In this document: one piece after another, positions 1 through 8,510 of the stretch | Numbering within the stretch: the first letter of the stretch is position 1 | How the letters are laid out: each line of letters opens with the position of its first letter | Assembly (NCBI GenBank): GCA_031406155.1 | Contig: JANOGW010000058.1 | Coordinates: forward strand, 7,559-71,558 | Direction: 5' to 3' | DNA length: 64,000 nucleotides | Source of the DNA: JACMNW01 sp031406155 | GTDB lineage: Bacteria; Pseudomonadota; Alphaproteobacteria; Rhodobacterales; Rhodobacteraceae | The notes under the pieces: generated by a model | The model's input: the letters and a program-made list of their open reading frames with translations, nothing else | What the model was told of the DNA's origin: nothing | The model's database searches: none | Translations under genes and position numbers: made by a program

Positions 1-244
1 TGCACGAGGCATGCCGATAGCCCTTGTAGCCAATGGTGGCCGATGTGGCGCCGAGCCGGTCAACCTCGGCCCGGATATAGTCATCCAGCGCCGCCGTGGT
101 CACGCCGACCTGCACCAGATCCGCAACGCCATCCAGAATTTCCGCCGCCATCCGCCCAGCAACACGCATGCCAGCGAAATCCGCATCCTCGTGAATGCGA
201 ATGCCGTCCCTTGTGATGCGCGCGCGCGTATGGTCCAACGGCAC
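1..244 (-). CDS. map: Type I methionine aminopeptidase, N-terminal part (runs off the window)
   Basis: Reading the minus strand from a GTG at 244 gives about 81 codons with no stop before the window edge. The protein begins MPLDHTRARITRDGIRIHED and continues with a stretch typical of the N-terminal helix of type I methionine aminopeptidases (residues such as FAGMRVAGRMAAEIL and the GVTTAALD segment), ending in GYKGYRHASC, close to where the family has its first conserved His region. The enzyme removes the initiator Met from nascent cytosolic proteins. A purine-rich GAGGAAA lies directly before the GTG. The metal-binding residues are outside the window, so only the family, not activity, can be judged. 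It is divergent from the cinA-like gene, with about 150 bp between the two starts. Confidence 0.85.
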   Translation of the reverse strand, partial: MPLDHTRARITRDGIRIHEDADFAGMRVAGRMAAEILDGVADLVQVGVTTAALDDYIRAEVDRLGATSATIGYKGYRHASC

Positions 245-400
245 TTTCCTCTTGGCTGTCCTTTCGATTAATAAGTGGCTTGCCGCCCATTTGCCAGCCC
301 TCGCTGAAATCAGATCACGGCAAAGTCAACCGGGCCCAAGGGGCTTTGAAAGCTTGGCCGTGGTCCCTATGCTGCCGCCAGTTCACCAAAGGAGCCGGAA

Positions 401-1126
401 TTGCCCAATCCCACCGCCGCCATGCTGGTCATCGGAGACGAGATCCTGTCAGGGCGCACCCGCGACGCCAATATGTATCATCTCGCCGGGCAGTTGACCG
501 ATATCGGCATCGTGTTGAAAGAGGTGCGCGTGGTGTCGGATGACAGTGCGGCCATCACCGCCGCCGTCAATGACCTGCGGACGCGGTACGGTACTGTGTT
601 CACGTCGGGCGGCATCGGCCCCACGCATGATGACATCACGGCGGATGCGATTGCGCAGGCCTTTGGGGTGCGGATAGCCATTCGCGCCGATGCGCGCGCG
701 CTGTTGCAAGCCCATTACGACCGTTTGGGGGTAGAGTTCAATGCCGCGCGCCAACGCATGGCGCGCATTCCCGATGGTGCGGCGCTGATCGACAATCCGG
801 TTTCTGTGGCACCCGGTTTCAGCCTTGAAAACGTGCATGTGATGGCCGGGGTGCCAAACATCTTTCAGGCGATGCTGGCCTCCGTCCTGCCGGCCCTGAC
901 CGGCGGGCAACCGTTGCTGAGCCAATCCTTGCGGGTTAATCGGGCCGAGGGCGACATCGCCGAACCCTTTGCTGCCCTTGCCGCCGAATATCCCGATCTG
1001 TCGATGGGGTCGTACCCGTTCATCGTGAATGGCGTCTTTGGGACCAATCTGGTGATACGCGGCACCGATGCTGCCCGTTTGCAGGCAGCGATGGCGGGCC
1101 TGACCGCGCTGTTAGACGCGCCATGA
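401..1126 (+). CDS. CinA-type competence/damage-inducible protein (MoaB/MogA-like domain only)
   Basis: The 241-residue product carries the MoCF-biosynthesis (molybdopterin-binding-like) fold found at the N-terminus of CinA. Visible signatures are the opening IGDEILSGRTRDAN, the TSGGIGPTHDD motif near residue 70, and AGVPNIF near residue 150. The C-terminal nicotinamide-nucleotide amidase domain of full CinA is absent, as is common in alphaproteobacteria where it is a separate gene. The start is a TTG at 401, chosen because AAAGGAG lies about 6 bases upstream and the next in-frame ATG (422) would cut into the conserved strand. The stop overlaps the ATG of the acetyltransferase gene (ATGA), so the two are co-translated. 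Confidence 0.85.
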   Translation: MPNPTAAMLVIGDEILSGRTRDANMYHLAGQLTDIGIVLKEVRVVSDDSAAITAAVNDLRTRYGTVFTSGGIGPTHDDITADAIAQAFGVRIAIRADARALLQAHYDRLGVEFNAARQRMARIPDGAALIDNPVSVAPGFSLENVHVMAGVPNIFQAMLASVLPALTGGQPLLSQSLRVNRAEGDIAEPFAALAAEYPDLSMGSYPFIVNGVFGTNLVIRGTDAARLQAAMAGLTALLDAP

Positions 1127-1833
1127 ACGCCAATGCGATTGCGGTGGCGATGGAGGCAACATGGCCGCCGGCCGCCACGCGCAGGCTTGGCCCTTGGCTT
1201 TTGCGCGATGGCAAGAGCGGCGGCAAACGCGTTTCGGCGGCCACGCTGGAGGGGGCGTTCGATCCCGGTGCGATCGCGCAGGCCGAAACCGCGATGCACG
1301 CAGCAGGTACGCCCCCCCTGTTTCAGCTTCGCCCCGGTCAGGACGCATTGGATGCAGCCCTTGCAGAACGCGGCTATGCAATGCTGGATCCGGTTACGGT
1401 TTATTTCGCCGCTCTGGTTGACTGGCGCCATGACGCGCCACCACCGATGACTACATTTCCGCATTGGCCACCGCTAGGCATCGCCACCGATCTGTGGGCC
1501 TCGGGCGGGATCGGCCTTGCCCGGCTGGCGGTAATGCACCGGGTGCGCGGGCCGAAATGTGCGATCCTTGCCCGGACCGCCGATCGTGCCGCAGGCGTCG
1601 CTTTTGTCGCCGTGCATGATCAAGTGGCGATCCTGCATGCGCTGGAGGTGGCGCCCAGCCTACGTCGCAGGGGAAGTGCGGGCCACATCTTGCGCGCGGC
1701 AGCCATTTGGGCCCGCGAACAGGGAGCAACCGAGCTTGCCCTTGCGGTCACAACTGGCAATGCGGCTGCCATCGCGCTCTATGCTTCCTTCGGCATGCGA
1801 GTTGTGGGACACTACCACTATCGACAGCTTTAA
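1123..1833 (+). CDS. GNAT-family N-acetyltransferase
   Basis: A 236-residue protein whose C-terminal half fits the GNAT fold. The segment around residues 165-190 (LEVAPSLRRRGSAGHILRAA) matches the acetyl-CoA pyrophosphate-binding motif (Q/RxxGxG/A), and the later ALYASFGMR is the usual end-of-domain signature (N-x-x-A-x-x-L-Y-x-x-x-G-F). The N-terminal half (residues 1-100) is less conserved and probably determines the substrate, which cannot be deduced here. The ATG overlaps the stop of the cinA-like gene by four bases, suggesting translational coupling. No regulatory signal of its own is apparent. Confidence 0.8.
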   Translation: MNANAIAVAMEATWPPAATRRLGPWLLRDGKSGGKRVSAATLEGAFDPGAIAQAETAMHAAGTPPLFQLRPGQDALDAALAERGYAMLDPVTVYFAALVDWRHDAPPPMTTFPHWPPLGIATDLWASGGIGLARLAVMHRVRGPKCAILARTADRAAGVAFVAVHDQVAILHALEVAPSLRRRGSAGHILRAAAIWAREQGATELALAVTTGNAAAIALYASFGMRVVGHYHYRQL

Positions 1834-1867
1834 GCCCGGAAAGAGGCGGCCTGAGGTGCACCCATTG

Positions 1868-2836
1868 ATGCCTGAACGCCCCAGCCTGCGCCGATTTGGG
1901 GCGGTGATTGCGATACTGGCATGGGCAGGCGCTGCCAATGCGTTCACGTTTGAATTTCACGTTCCCGCCGACCAGACTTTTCAAGAAAGTCAGGCTCTTT
2001 CCAGTTATGCCTTGCCGGTCGGCCCGTTCAGGGATGGCGCGATGCAAACCCTGCTGATCGAAGGCGCGATCACTCAAGCCGCCTGGGTCTTGCAGGCCAA
2101 GGGGCTGACTAGCCTGCAAATCCTCGCGCCGATGCGGGATCAATTAACTGCTGCCGGCTACAGCGTTCTCTTTGAATGTGAGACCTTTGCCTGCGGTGGC
2201 TTCGACTTTCGCTTTGGCACCGATATCGCCGCAGAACCTGCCATGCATGTCGATCTTGGTGATTTCCGTTATCTGGCGGCCATGCGGCAAGGCGCGGATG
2301 GGCCCCAGCATATTGCGATCATCGTAAGCCGGTCTTCGACCCAAGGCTTTGTGCAAGTAACCGAGATTGGCAAAGCGGGGCGGGCGTCAAGTCTGCAACG
2401 CCTGTTGCCACCCGACATCAAGACCACTGGGCCGGACGTTGCCGAGGGCAGGAGAACCAGTTCGATGGAGGAAGGGCTGACGACGCAAGGCTCTGTTGCG
2501 CTGGATGATCTGATCTTTGACTCAGGCTCCGCAGAACTGGCCCCGGGGGCATACGCGTCACTGGATACCCTTGCCAAATATCTGCGCGACAATCCGGGCA
2601 CCAAGGTCGCCCTTGTCGGACATACGGATGCGTCGGGTGCACTTGCCGGGAATATCGTGCTTTCCCGCGAACGGGCTTTGTCGGTGCGGCAGCGGTTGAT
2701 CGATGACTACGCTATTGCCGCCGATCAGGTCTCCGCGGAAGGCGTGGGCTATCTTGCGCCGCGCGACAGCAATTTGACGGAGACGGGGCTGACCCGAAAC
2801 CGTCGCGTTGAAGTGATGCTGTTGGTCAATCCGTAA
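1868..2836 (+). CDS. OmpA-family outer membrane/peptidoglycan-associated protein
   Basis: The 322-residue product starts with a signal peptide (MPERPSLRRFGAVIAILAW, cleavage likely after ANA near residue 25). It has a non-conserved middle region and an OmpA/MotB C-terminal peptidoglycan-binding domain from about residue 210. Domain landmarks are LIFDSGSAEL, VALVGHTDASG, LSRERALSVRQRL and the terminal TRNRRVEVML. The GHTD Asp and the NRRVE Arg, which contact diaminopimelate in this family, are present. The start at 1868 is preceded by GAGG about 11 bases upstream; a GTG at 1856 is an alternative adding four residues. Probably periplasmic, tethered to the cell wall. It is convergent with the LysR gene, whose stop is only 19 bp away. 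Confidence 0.8.
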   Translation: MPERPSLRRFGAVIAILAWAGAANAFTFEFHVPADQTFQESQALSSYALPVGPFRDGAMQTLLIEGAITQAAWVLQAKGLTSLQILAPMRDQLTAAGYSVLFECETFACGGFDFRFGTDIAAEPAMHVDLGDFRYLAAMRQGADGPQHIAIIVSRSSTQGFVQVTEIGKAGRASSLQRLLPPDIKTTGPDVAEGRRTSSMEEGLTTQGSVALDDLIFDSGSAELAPGAYASLDTLAKYLRDNPGTKVALVGHTDASGALAGNIVLSRERALSVRQRLIDDYAIAADQVSAEGVGYLAPRDSNLTETGLTRNRRVEVMLLVNP

Positions 2837-2855
2837 CCCGCTGGCCGCGACCGCG

Positions 2856-3761
2856 TCACCAGTTATCCGGGCCTTTGTCGATGTAACGGCGCGCCAGAAA
2901 ATCAATGAAAGCGCGCACCTTGGGTTGAGTAAACCGGCCCGGAGGATAGACCGCGTAGATGCCCTGCACTTCGCTTGGCAGCCCCGGAATGGCCTCTTCA
3001 ACCTGACCGGCCTTCATGGCGTCGGCATAAAGGAACGACGGCAGATAGGCGATGCCAAGGCCGGACACGGCCGCGTTCAGCAGCGATTGGCCGTCATTCA
3101 CCGTCAACCAGCCGACCGAGCGGACCTGACGCTTTTCACCGGAAGGTGCCGTGATTTTCCACACATTGCCATTGGCCTGATTGGAATAGTGCAAAAGCTT
3201 GTGGTCGTTCAGATCGTCGATCTTCATCGGTCGGCCGAATTTCTGGAAATAGCTGGGCGATCCGATCATCCGTTTGGTCGTTTCTGTCAGCTTGCGGGCA
3301 CGCAGGGTCGAATCTTCCATCTCGCCCACCCGGATAGCCATATCGAAGCCTTCCGAGATCAGTTCGACATAACGGTTGTTCAGCACCATGTTGACGGTGA
3401 TATCGGGATATTCCAGCAGGAATTCGCCGAGAATCGGCGACAGCAGATTTACCCCGAAATCGGTCGCAACCGAAATGCGCAGCAATCCTGACGGGGCCGA
3501 TTGCATCGAGGTTACCAGCGCATCCGCCTCGCCGGCATCATTCAGAACGCGGCGGGCGCGGTCATAATAGGCAAGGCCGATTTCAGTCGGGCTAACCCGG
3601 CGGGTAGTGCGGTTCAGCAGCCGCGCACCAAGACGGGCTTCAAGCGCCGACACATGCTTTGAGACTGCGGATTTGGATATCCCCATCTTCTTGGCAGCGT
3701 CCGTAAAGCCGCCCTGATCCACCACAGTGGCAAAGGCTTCCATTTCCGTCAGTCGATCCAT
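2856..3761 (-). CDS. LysR-family transcriptional regulator
   Basis: The 301-residue protein has an N-terminal winged helix-turn-helix (residues 1-60: EMEAFATVVDQGGFTDAAKK, then SKSAVSKHVSALEARLG) and a LysR substrate-binding domain from about residue 90. This layout matches the CrgA/AaeR-like LysR subgroup that keeps the motif RVSPTEIGLAYYDRA. The ATG at 3761 is preferred over one at 3773 because GGGGAC sits about 5 bases before it and the resulting N-terminus matches the family. No obvious divergent target gene lies nearby; the next plus-strand gene is the EF-hand protein 350 bp away. The effector is unknown. Confidence 0.88.
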   Translation of the reverse strand: MDRLTEMEAFATVVDQGGFTDAAKKMGISKSAVSKHVSALEARLGARLLNRTTRRVSPTEIGLAYYDRARRVLNDAGEADALVTSMQSAPSGLLRISVATDFGVNLLSPILGEFLLEYPDITVNMVLNNRYVELISEGFDMAIRVGEMEDSTLRARKLTETTKRMIGSPSYFQKFGRPMKIDDLNDHKLLHYSNQANGNVWKITAPSGEKRQVRSVGWLTVNDGQSLLNAAVSGLGIAYLPSFLYADAMKAGQVEEAIPGLPSEVQGIYAVYPPGRFTQPKVRAFIDFLARRYIDKGPDNW

Positions 3762-4109
3762 TGTAGTCCCCATGCCACTTATGCGGGTTGCAGGCTCTTA
3801 TTGATCCCGGAATCGGGCGAGATTGCGGTGAGGAAGGGTCAAGTCCGGGGTATTGTAAGGGATCGTTAAGGGCACTGAAACAACCATGGCGTGAGCGGGG
3901 AGTCGCGTTTATTGCTTCTATTGCACGGCAGAAAGCCGCCGAGCCCTCGTCATAAGCGAGAAAATGTTCTTACAATTCCACAATTCCGGCGCAATGCGGC
4001 CAGTCCCGGCAGGTTTTGCCGCATGGCCTAGCAATGAAGTCGTCCTTTCCCTAACTCAACCACAGGGCAGCATTCCCGCTGCCTTCTGACCACGAAAAGG
4101 AAGATCACG
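3762..4109. other. Intergenic region between the LysR gene and the EF-hand gene
   Basis: This 348-bp gap must hold the divergent promoters of both flanking genes. No coding frame of convincing quality is present. Two short direct repeats are visible: GTAAGGG/TTAAGGG at 3855-3872, spaced 11 bp start to start (about one helical turn), and a perfect tandem ACAATTCC at 3972-3987. Either could be a binding site, but nothing in the sequence identifies the protein. The last 15 bases contain the AAGGAAGA ribosome binding site of the EF-hand gene. Confidence 0.4.
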
Positions 4110-4355
4110 ATGAAGCACATCGCCCTCACCCTCGCCGGCCTGATTGGCCTCGCAGCCGTTCCCGCGTTCGCGCAGGACCTGCCAGAGATTGCCGATACAG
4201 ACAGCAACGGCATCTGGTCACTGACGGAACTGCAGACCGCCTATCCCGATCTTACCGAAGAGGTGTTTCTGACGTTGGATACCAACAAGGACGGCGGCAT
4301 CGACACAGCCGAATTGACCGCAGGCGTCGCGGCAGGAACAGTGGCGACCAACTGA
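4110..4355 (+). CDS. Small secreted EF-hand calcium-binding protein
   Basis: An 81-residue protein with a clear signal peptide (MKHIALTLAGLIGLAAVPAF, cleavage likely after AFA-Q at about residue 21). Two EF-hand-like loops follow: DTDSNGIWSLTEL near residue 29 and DTNKDGGIDTAEL near residue 58. The second has the full Asp-Asn-Asp-Gly-Ile-Glu calcium-ligand pattern. The first departs at position 5 but keeps the overall form. AAGGAAGA is suitably spaced before the ATG. It is a single-gene unit with its own hairpin terminator. The role is probably periplasmic calcium binding; no partner can be named from context. Confidence 0.8.
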   Translation: MKHIALTLAGLIGLAAVPAFAQDLPEIADTDSNGIWSLTELQTAYPDLTEEVFLTLDTNKDGGIDTAELTAGVAAGTVATN

Positions 4356-4368
4356 TCGCCACACTTCC

Positions 4369-4392
4369 GAAGAGGGCCGTCTGGCCCTCTTC
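4369..4392 (+). terminator. Perfect hairpin downstream of the EF-hand gene
   Basis: GAAGAGGGCC and GGCCCTCTTC form a perfect 10-bp stem with a 4-base loop, 14 bases after the EF-hand stop codon. No T-run follows, so it may act as a weak intrinsic terminator or mRNA end-protector. It also lies downstream of the convergent fadH gene and could serve both strands. Confidence 0.7.
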
Positions 4393-4426
4393 AACCCCTA
4401 GGGGAGCGCCTTCACGTACCGGCCTG

Positions 4427-6445
4427 CTAGAGCCGTGCCGCCAGCCTTGCGCCCTGATCTATCGCGCGTTTTGCGTCCAGTTCCGCCGCTACATCCGCGC
4501 CACCGATCACATGATGCGCAATGCCCGCCGCTGCCAGTGCATCGGCAAGCGCCCGCTCGGGCAGCTGGCCCGCACAAAGCACCACAGTATCGACAGCGAT
4601 CAGCGATGGATTCTCGCGCCCCGGCCCATGGCTTACTTGCAATCCCTCGTCGGTGATCGCCTCGTAATTCACGCCGCCCTGCATCTTGACGCCCTTCATT
4701 GCCAGTGCTGCGCGATGTATCCAGCCTGTCGTCTTGCCAAGCCCGCGCCCCGGTTTTTCGGCCTTGCGCTGCAACAGCCAGACCTGGCGCGCCGGGGCTT
4801 CGGGCTGCGGCCCTTCCACCGCCAGACCGCCGTTCGTTTCGGCCGGATCGCCGACCCCCCATTCGCGCCGCCACAGGGCCGCGTCCTCGGTCGGGCTGGT
4901 GCCCGCGTGAACAAGATATTCCGCCACATCAAAGCCGATACCGCCGGCCCCGATGATGGCAACCGACGCGCCAACGGGCGTTCCGCTCAGCGCCTCGATA
5001 TAGCTGATCGCGCGGTCCTGCCCCGGAATGCCGGGATCGCGCGGGGCAACGCCGGTGGCCACCACCACTTCGTCAAAGCCGCGCAGATCCTCGACAGTGG
5101 CAGTCGCGCCCAACCGCTGTTCAACGCCCGCAAGCGTAACCATCGTCTCAAACCAGCGCACCAGCCCGTGAAACTCTTCCTTGCCCGGCACCCGCCGCGC
5201 AAGGTTCAACTGCCCCCCCAGCGTAGTAGCCTTGTCGAATAGAACCACATGGTGACCCCGGCCCGCCGCAACAATCGCACAGATCATGCCCGCCGGACCC
5301 GCCCCCACGATTGCCACCCGCTTGCGGGCAGTTGCCGGGGCATAGACCAGTTCCGTTTCATTGCAGGCCTGCGGGTTGACCAGACAAGAGCTGATCTTGC
5401 CCGCAAAGGTATGGTCCAGACAGGCCTGATTGCAGGCAATGCACGGCGCAATTTCCGCCGCCCGCCCTGATGCCGCCTTGCGCACAAAATCGGGGTCCGC
5501 CAGAAAAGGTCGCGCCATCGATACCATATCGGCCAAACCACCCGCCAGCACGGCCTCGCCGACTTCTGGAGTGTTGATGCGGTTGGATGTGATCACGGGG
5601 ATGCCGACCAGGGGCCTCAACCGCCCAGTCAGATGCGCGAATGCGGCACGCGGCACCGATGTGGCAATCGTGGGCACCCGCGCCTCGTGCCAGCCGATCC
5701 CGGTGTTCAGCAGCGTTGCACCAGCATGTTCGATGGCTTTGGCCAGCAGCACGACTTCGTCCCAACTGGACCCGTCGGGCACCAGGTCGATCAGGCTGAT
5801 GCGGTAGATGATGATGAAGCGCGCCCCCACGGCGGCACGCACGCGGCGCACCACCTCGACGGGCAGGCGCATGCGGTTGGCATAATTGCCACCCCACACA
5901 TCGTCCCTTTGGTTCACATGGGTGACAAGGAACTGATTCAGGAAGTAGCCTTCCGAACCCATGATCTCGACCCCGTCATAGCCCGCCTCCCGGGCGCGGC
6001 TGGCGGCGGTGACCATGTCGGCGATCTGTTGCTCGATGCCTGCGGCGTCCAGTGCCACCGGCACAAACGGCGAAATCGGCGACTTGATCGCCGAGGCCGA
6101 CACACAGCCTTGCCCGTAAGCATAGCGCCCGGCATGCAGGATCTGCATGGCAATACGCCCGCCCGCGTCATGCACCCGGTCGGTAACCCGGCGATGATTG
6201 GCGATATCGGTGGCGTCGAACAGCCCGGCGGCACCGGGGAAAACACCCCCCTCGCGGTTGGGTGCCATGCCCCCCGTCACCATCAGGGCCACCCCTCCCC
6301 GGGCCCGAGTGGCATAAAATTCCGCCACCCGGTTCCAGTCGCCGGTTTCTTCCAGACCGGTATGCATGGAGCCCATCAAAACCCTGTTCGGCAGGGTGAC
6401 AAACCCCAGATCAAGCGGTGCCAGCAGATTGGGATACAGGGTCAT
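4427..6445 (-). CDS. fadH: NADPH-dependent 2,4-dienoyl-CoA reductase
   Basis: The 672-residue product has the same length and layout as E. coli FadH: an old-yellow-enzyme-type FMN TIM barrel (residues 1-330), a 4Fe-4S cluster segment, and an FAD/NAD(P)H-binding flavodoxin-like domain. It begins MTLYPNLLAPLDLGFVTLPN, close to the E. coli start. Other landmarks are LMGSMHTGLEE, GYDGVEIMGSEGY, the cluster ligands CIACNQAC followed by SCLVNPQAC, the dinucleotide motif GAGPAGM, and KTTGWIHR near the C-terminus. It reduces 2,4-dienoyl-CoA during beta-oxidation of unsaturated fatty acids. GGAGG lies 6 bases before the ATG. No other beta-oxidation gene is adjacent. Confidence 0.95.
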   Translation of the reverse strand: MTLYPNLLAPLDLGFVTLPNRVLMGSMHTGLEETGDWNRVAEFYATRARGGVALMVTGGMAPNREGGVFPGAAGLFDATDIANHRRVTDRVHDAGGRIAMQILHAGRYAYGQGCVSASAIKSPISPFVPVALDAAGIEQQIADMVTAASRAREAGYDGVEIMGSEGYFLNQFLVTHVNQRDDVWGGNYANRMRLPVEVVRRVRAAVGARFIIIYRISLIDLVPDGSSWDEVVLLAKAIEHAGATLLNTGIGWHEARVPTIATSVPRAAFAHLTGRLRPLVGIPVITSNRINTPEVGEAVLAGGLADMVSMARPFLADPDFVRKAASGRAAEIAPCIACNQACLDHTFAGKISSCLVNPQACNETELVYAPATARKRVAIVGAGPAGMICAIVAAGRGHHVVLFDKATTLGGQLNLARRVPGKEEFHGLVRWFETMVTLAGVEQRLGATATVEDLRGFDEVVVATGVAPRDPGIPGQDRAISYIEALSGTPVGASVAIIGAGGIGFDVAEYLVHAGTSPTEDAALWRREWGVGDPAETNGGLAVEGPQPEAPARQVWLLQRKAEKPGRGLGKTTGWIHRAALAMKGVKMQGGVNYEAITDEGLQVSHGPGRENPSLIAVDTVVLCAGQLPERALADALAAAGIAHHVIGGADVAAELDAKRAIDQGARLAARL

Positions 6446-6587
6446 CGATGCCTCCAGACTTCGCCCCCATCTTGCCCGGGCAAGGCGCGCCTGTCACGCC
6501 AAACCCCGCGTAAGTTCTGGCTGGCAACGTTTCCTGTCTGCAAAAATACTTACTCTGCCCGCAACACCAAGCTGACGCCGGTCAGAA

Positions 6588-6624
6588 GCGGGGCAAAATT
6601 TTTCCTACAAAAATTTTACCCCGC
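6588..6624 (-). terminator. Near-perfect 16-bp inverted repeat, likely (bidirectional) terminator
   Basis: GCGGGGCAAAATTTTT (6588-6603) and AAAAATTTTACCCCGC (6609-6624) pair over 16 bp with one C-A mismatch and a 5-base loop. It starts 4 bases beyond the stop codon of the minus-strand gene ending at 6629, the right place for its terminator. A GC-rich base followed by an A/T-only stem top is unusual: the poly-T that normally follows a terminator stem is here inside the stem. It may therefore serve another purpose as well. Confidence 0.65.
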
Positions 6625-6628
6625 GACA

Positions 6629-7003
6629 TCAGCCCGTTGTTTCCACGCAATGCCGCCGGAATGCGCGCTTCAACAGGTCAAGTTCCGCGCGCAGCAAGTC
6701 TACCTCGGCTCGGATGTCATCTTCCATCGCGATACCTGTGATCATCGTGAAGTGCCCGAACGTCTCACCGGTGACAGCATTGCGGATCACAAAGGTCTGC
6801 ACCCCATCGTTCAGCGCCTGCGCAGGGATCGGCACCTGCACCGCCCATTGGTCGGGCCTGCCTTGAACGTCGCTGATCCGAACCCCGTCAAGCGGCATTT
6901 CAAGATGCAGCACTTCGATGCGCGGCATCTCTGCCTGCCCGGTGATGACTGCGTCCCATGTGCCGGCGCGGATACGTGCGCCTGTCAGCGTCAGCTTTGT
7001 CAT
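6629..7003 (-). CDS. Uncharacterised conserved small protein
   Basis: A 124-residue soluble protein that I do not recognise as a named family. It is predicted mostly beta in residues 1-85 (TLTGARIRAGTWDAVITG, then EVLHLEMPLDGV, QWAVQVPIP and QTFVIRNAVTGETFG), followed by a C-terminal helix rich in Glu/Arg/Leu (EVDLLRAELDLLKRAFRR) that could form a coiled coil. No signal peptide or membrane segment. It lies 7 bp downstream of the gene starting at 7784, so the two are almost certainly co-transcribed and may act together. A strong hairpin follows its stop. Confidence 0.6.
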   Translation of the reverse strand: MTKLTLTGARIRAGTWDAVITGQAEMPRIEVLHLEMPLDGVRISDVQGRPDQWAVQVPIPAQALNDGVQTFVIRNAVTGETFGHFTMITGIAMEDDIRAEVDLLRAELDLLKRAFRRHCVETTG

Positions 7004-7010
7004 TTCTGCC

Positions 7011-7784
7011 CTACACCTCTGCTCTTGGTCGCCTGCTGAAGGTCACGTCGCGCAGGATGATCTGGTTCATCTGCGGGTTCTCAAAGATCAGGTCGATCCA
7101 CATGCGTTCCACCCGTTTCTCACTGATCTTGGAATACGCAAGGTCAAACTCCACCATCACTTCGTCCTCGTTCACCGGCAGTTCCCGAACGATCTGCTCC
7201 AGATTAGGGCCATACTTCACATTCAGCCGTGCATAGATTTCCAAGGGCTTTTCCATCTCGACGATCACATCGACGCGGATCAGGTGGCGCAGTTTCAACC
7301 CCGTGACCGACTCCGCAGGCAGATCAACCACCAACGACAAAAACGAGCCGTCAAACTGGAACACATCCATGCGAAAGCCGTAAGGCGCGATGTCGGCTTC
7401 GCGCGTGTTGCGGATCTGACGGACACTCAGCTCGGAATGGCGGCAATCATGAAACACGGTTGTGCCTTCGGCAATCGTCGCCCGGCCCGGGACGGCCGCA
7501 ATCCCGGGTGTTGCGATCGGGCCGCGCCACAGGTCCGGCCGCCACGACCAATCGGTGCCCAGCGGCTTGCGCATCGCGGTTGAGCCGATCACCGGCAGTG
7601 CCAGACGAGTGTCAGCCTCCAGGATCACGCGGTCCAACTCGCGCCGGATAGCGCGGGCGCGTGTGCGGGCAGTGCGCAAACTGTCAAAATCCAGTGCCGC
7701 TGCCACATCCGCCAAGCGGCCCCAGCGGCCAAGCGTCCGCTTGTGCAGCAATCGATCAAACACGGCATCAAGATTTTTCAGCAT
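7011..7784 (-). CDS. Uncharacterised protein, possibly DUF6478-like
   Basis: A 257-residue soluble protein starting MLKNLDAVFDRLLHKRTLGR, with a basic N-terminal helical part (to about residue 65) and a beta-rich remainder. Residues of note are FHDCRHSELSVRQIRNTR, GFRMDVFQFDGSFLSLVVDLP and LIFENPQMNQIILRDV. From memory it resembles a family restricted to Rhodobacteraceae annotated DUF6478; this needs a profile search. Function unknown. The ATG at 7784 is chosen because the protein from there has a natural N-terminus; in-frame starts at 7814 and 7886 exist, but none has a clearly better ribosome site. It is co-transcribed with the 6629-7003 gene. Confidence 0.6.
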   Translation of the reverse strand: MLKNLDAVFDRLLHKRTLGRWGRLADVAAALDFDSLRTARTRARAIRRELDRVILEADTRLALPVIGSTAMRKPLGTDWSWRPDLWRGPIATPGIAAVPGRATIAEGTTVFHDCRHSELSVRQIRNTREADIAPYGFRMDVFQFDGSFLSLVVDLPAESVTGLKLRHLIRVDVIVEMEKPLEIYARLNVKYGPNLEQIVRELPVNEDEVMVEFDLAYSKISEKRVERMWIDLIFENPQMNQIILRDVTFSRRPRAEV

Positions 7785-7919
7785 TCGGTATTTGTCACGT
7801 TTTCGTTCGAGCATCCTGCAAACGCATAGGCTTTGTTGTTCATATGGAAACAAATCCCCTATCTGAAGTCGATACGCAAGTTCCAAGCCTAGGCTGGCAT
7901 CAAGCCCCCCGATAGCCCC

Positions 7920-8510
7920 TCAGCGCGGTAAATTAGACCCACGCATCGCGGCGATTGTGGCATCCAGCAACTGGCGGCCGACCGCGGGGTCCAGTGACCC
8001 TTCACCCGACCCCTGGACGGAAAGCGTTACCAGACGGCCCGACAGACCGAGGATCGCGCGCCAGTAGCGGCCCACCCCATCTTCTGCAATTTGCAGGGTG
8101 AAAGCACCGTCAGTGTTTGCTGCCTGCAAGACCTGCACATCGTCCGCAATTCCACGGCGGCTTAGCGCTGCCCGACCACCCGGGGTCTGGAAGTATGCGG
8201 CCAGCGCCTCGCCACCATCTGCGATGACCCCTGCCGTGCCGGCAGCCCCAACCGTTACGGTGATCACGGCCGCAGAGAACTGGGATCCGGCGCTGCAACG
8301 ACCGATCAACACTACTGCCCCATCCGCCTGTTGCCGGGCGGACTGCCGATCCACGCAATAGCCCAGGGGTGCGGCAACGGTCAGCTTGCCATCCAGAACG
8401 TCGGTGCGACTGGTTTGCCCCACACCTGACAGCCCGGACGGGATGGCGTCGCAGGCCACCAGACACAGGATCAGTGCAAACTGTGCTGCCTTATTGATCC
8501 ATGTAGACAT
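7920..8510 (-). CDS. Putative lipoprotein of unknown function
   Basis: A 196-residue protein starting MSTWINKAAQFALILCLVAC. The basic-then-hydrophobic N-terminus ends in LVAC with Cys20, a good lipobox, so it is probably lipidated and exported. The mature part contains the segments LTVAAPLGYCVDRQSAR, GRCSAGSQFSAAVITVTVG, AYFQTPGGRAALSRRG and GRYWRAILGLSGRLVTLSV; the two Cys may pair in the periplasm. I do not recognise the family. The ATG at 8510 lies inside the 3' end of ilvD (20-base overlap), so it is translationally linked downstream of ilvD. The in-frame upstream extension to 8654 is antisense-like coding inside ilvD and was rejected. Confidence 0.7.
   Translation of the reverse strand: MSTWINKAAQFALILCLVACDAIPSGLSGVGQTSRTDVLDGKLTVAAPLGYCVDRQSARQQADGAVVLIGRCSAGSQFSAAVITVTVGAAGTAGVIADGGEALAAYFQTPGGRAALSRRGIADDVQVLQAANTDGAFTLQIAEDGVGRYWRAILGLSGRLVTLSVQGSGEGSLDPAVGRQLLDATIAAMRGSNLPR

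Noticed and set aside
5633..7039. A 468-codon open frame on the plus strand opposite fadH and the small gene at 6629
   Set aside because: Shadow frame in GC-rich DNA. It crosses the intergenic region and hairpin, has no recognisable domains, and fadH is unambiguous on the other strand.
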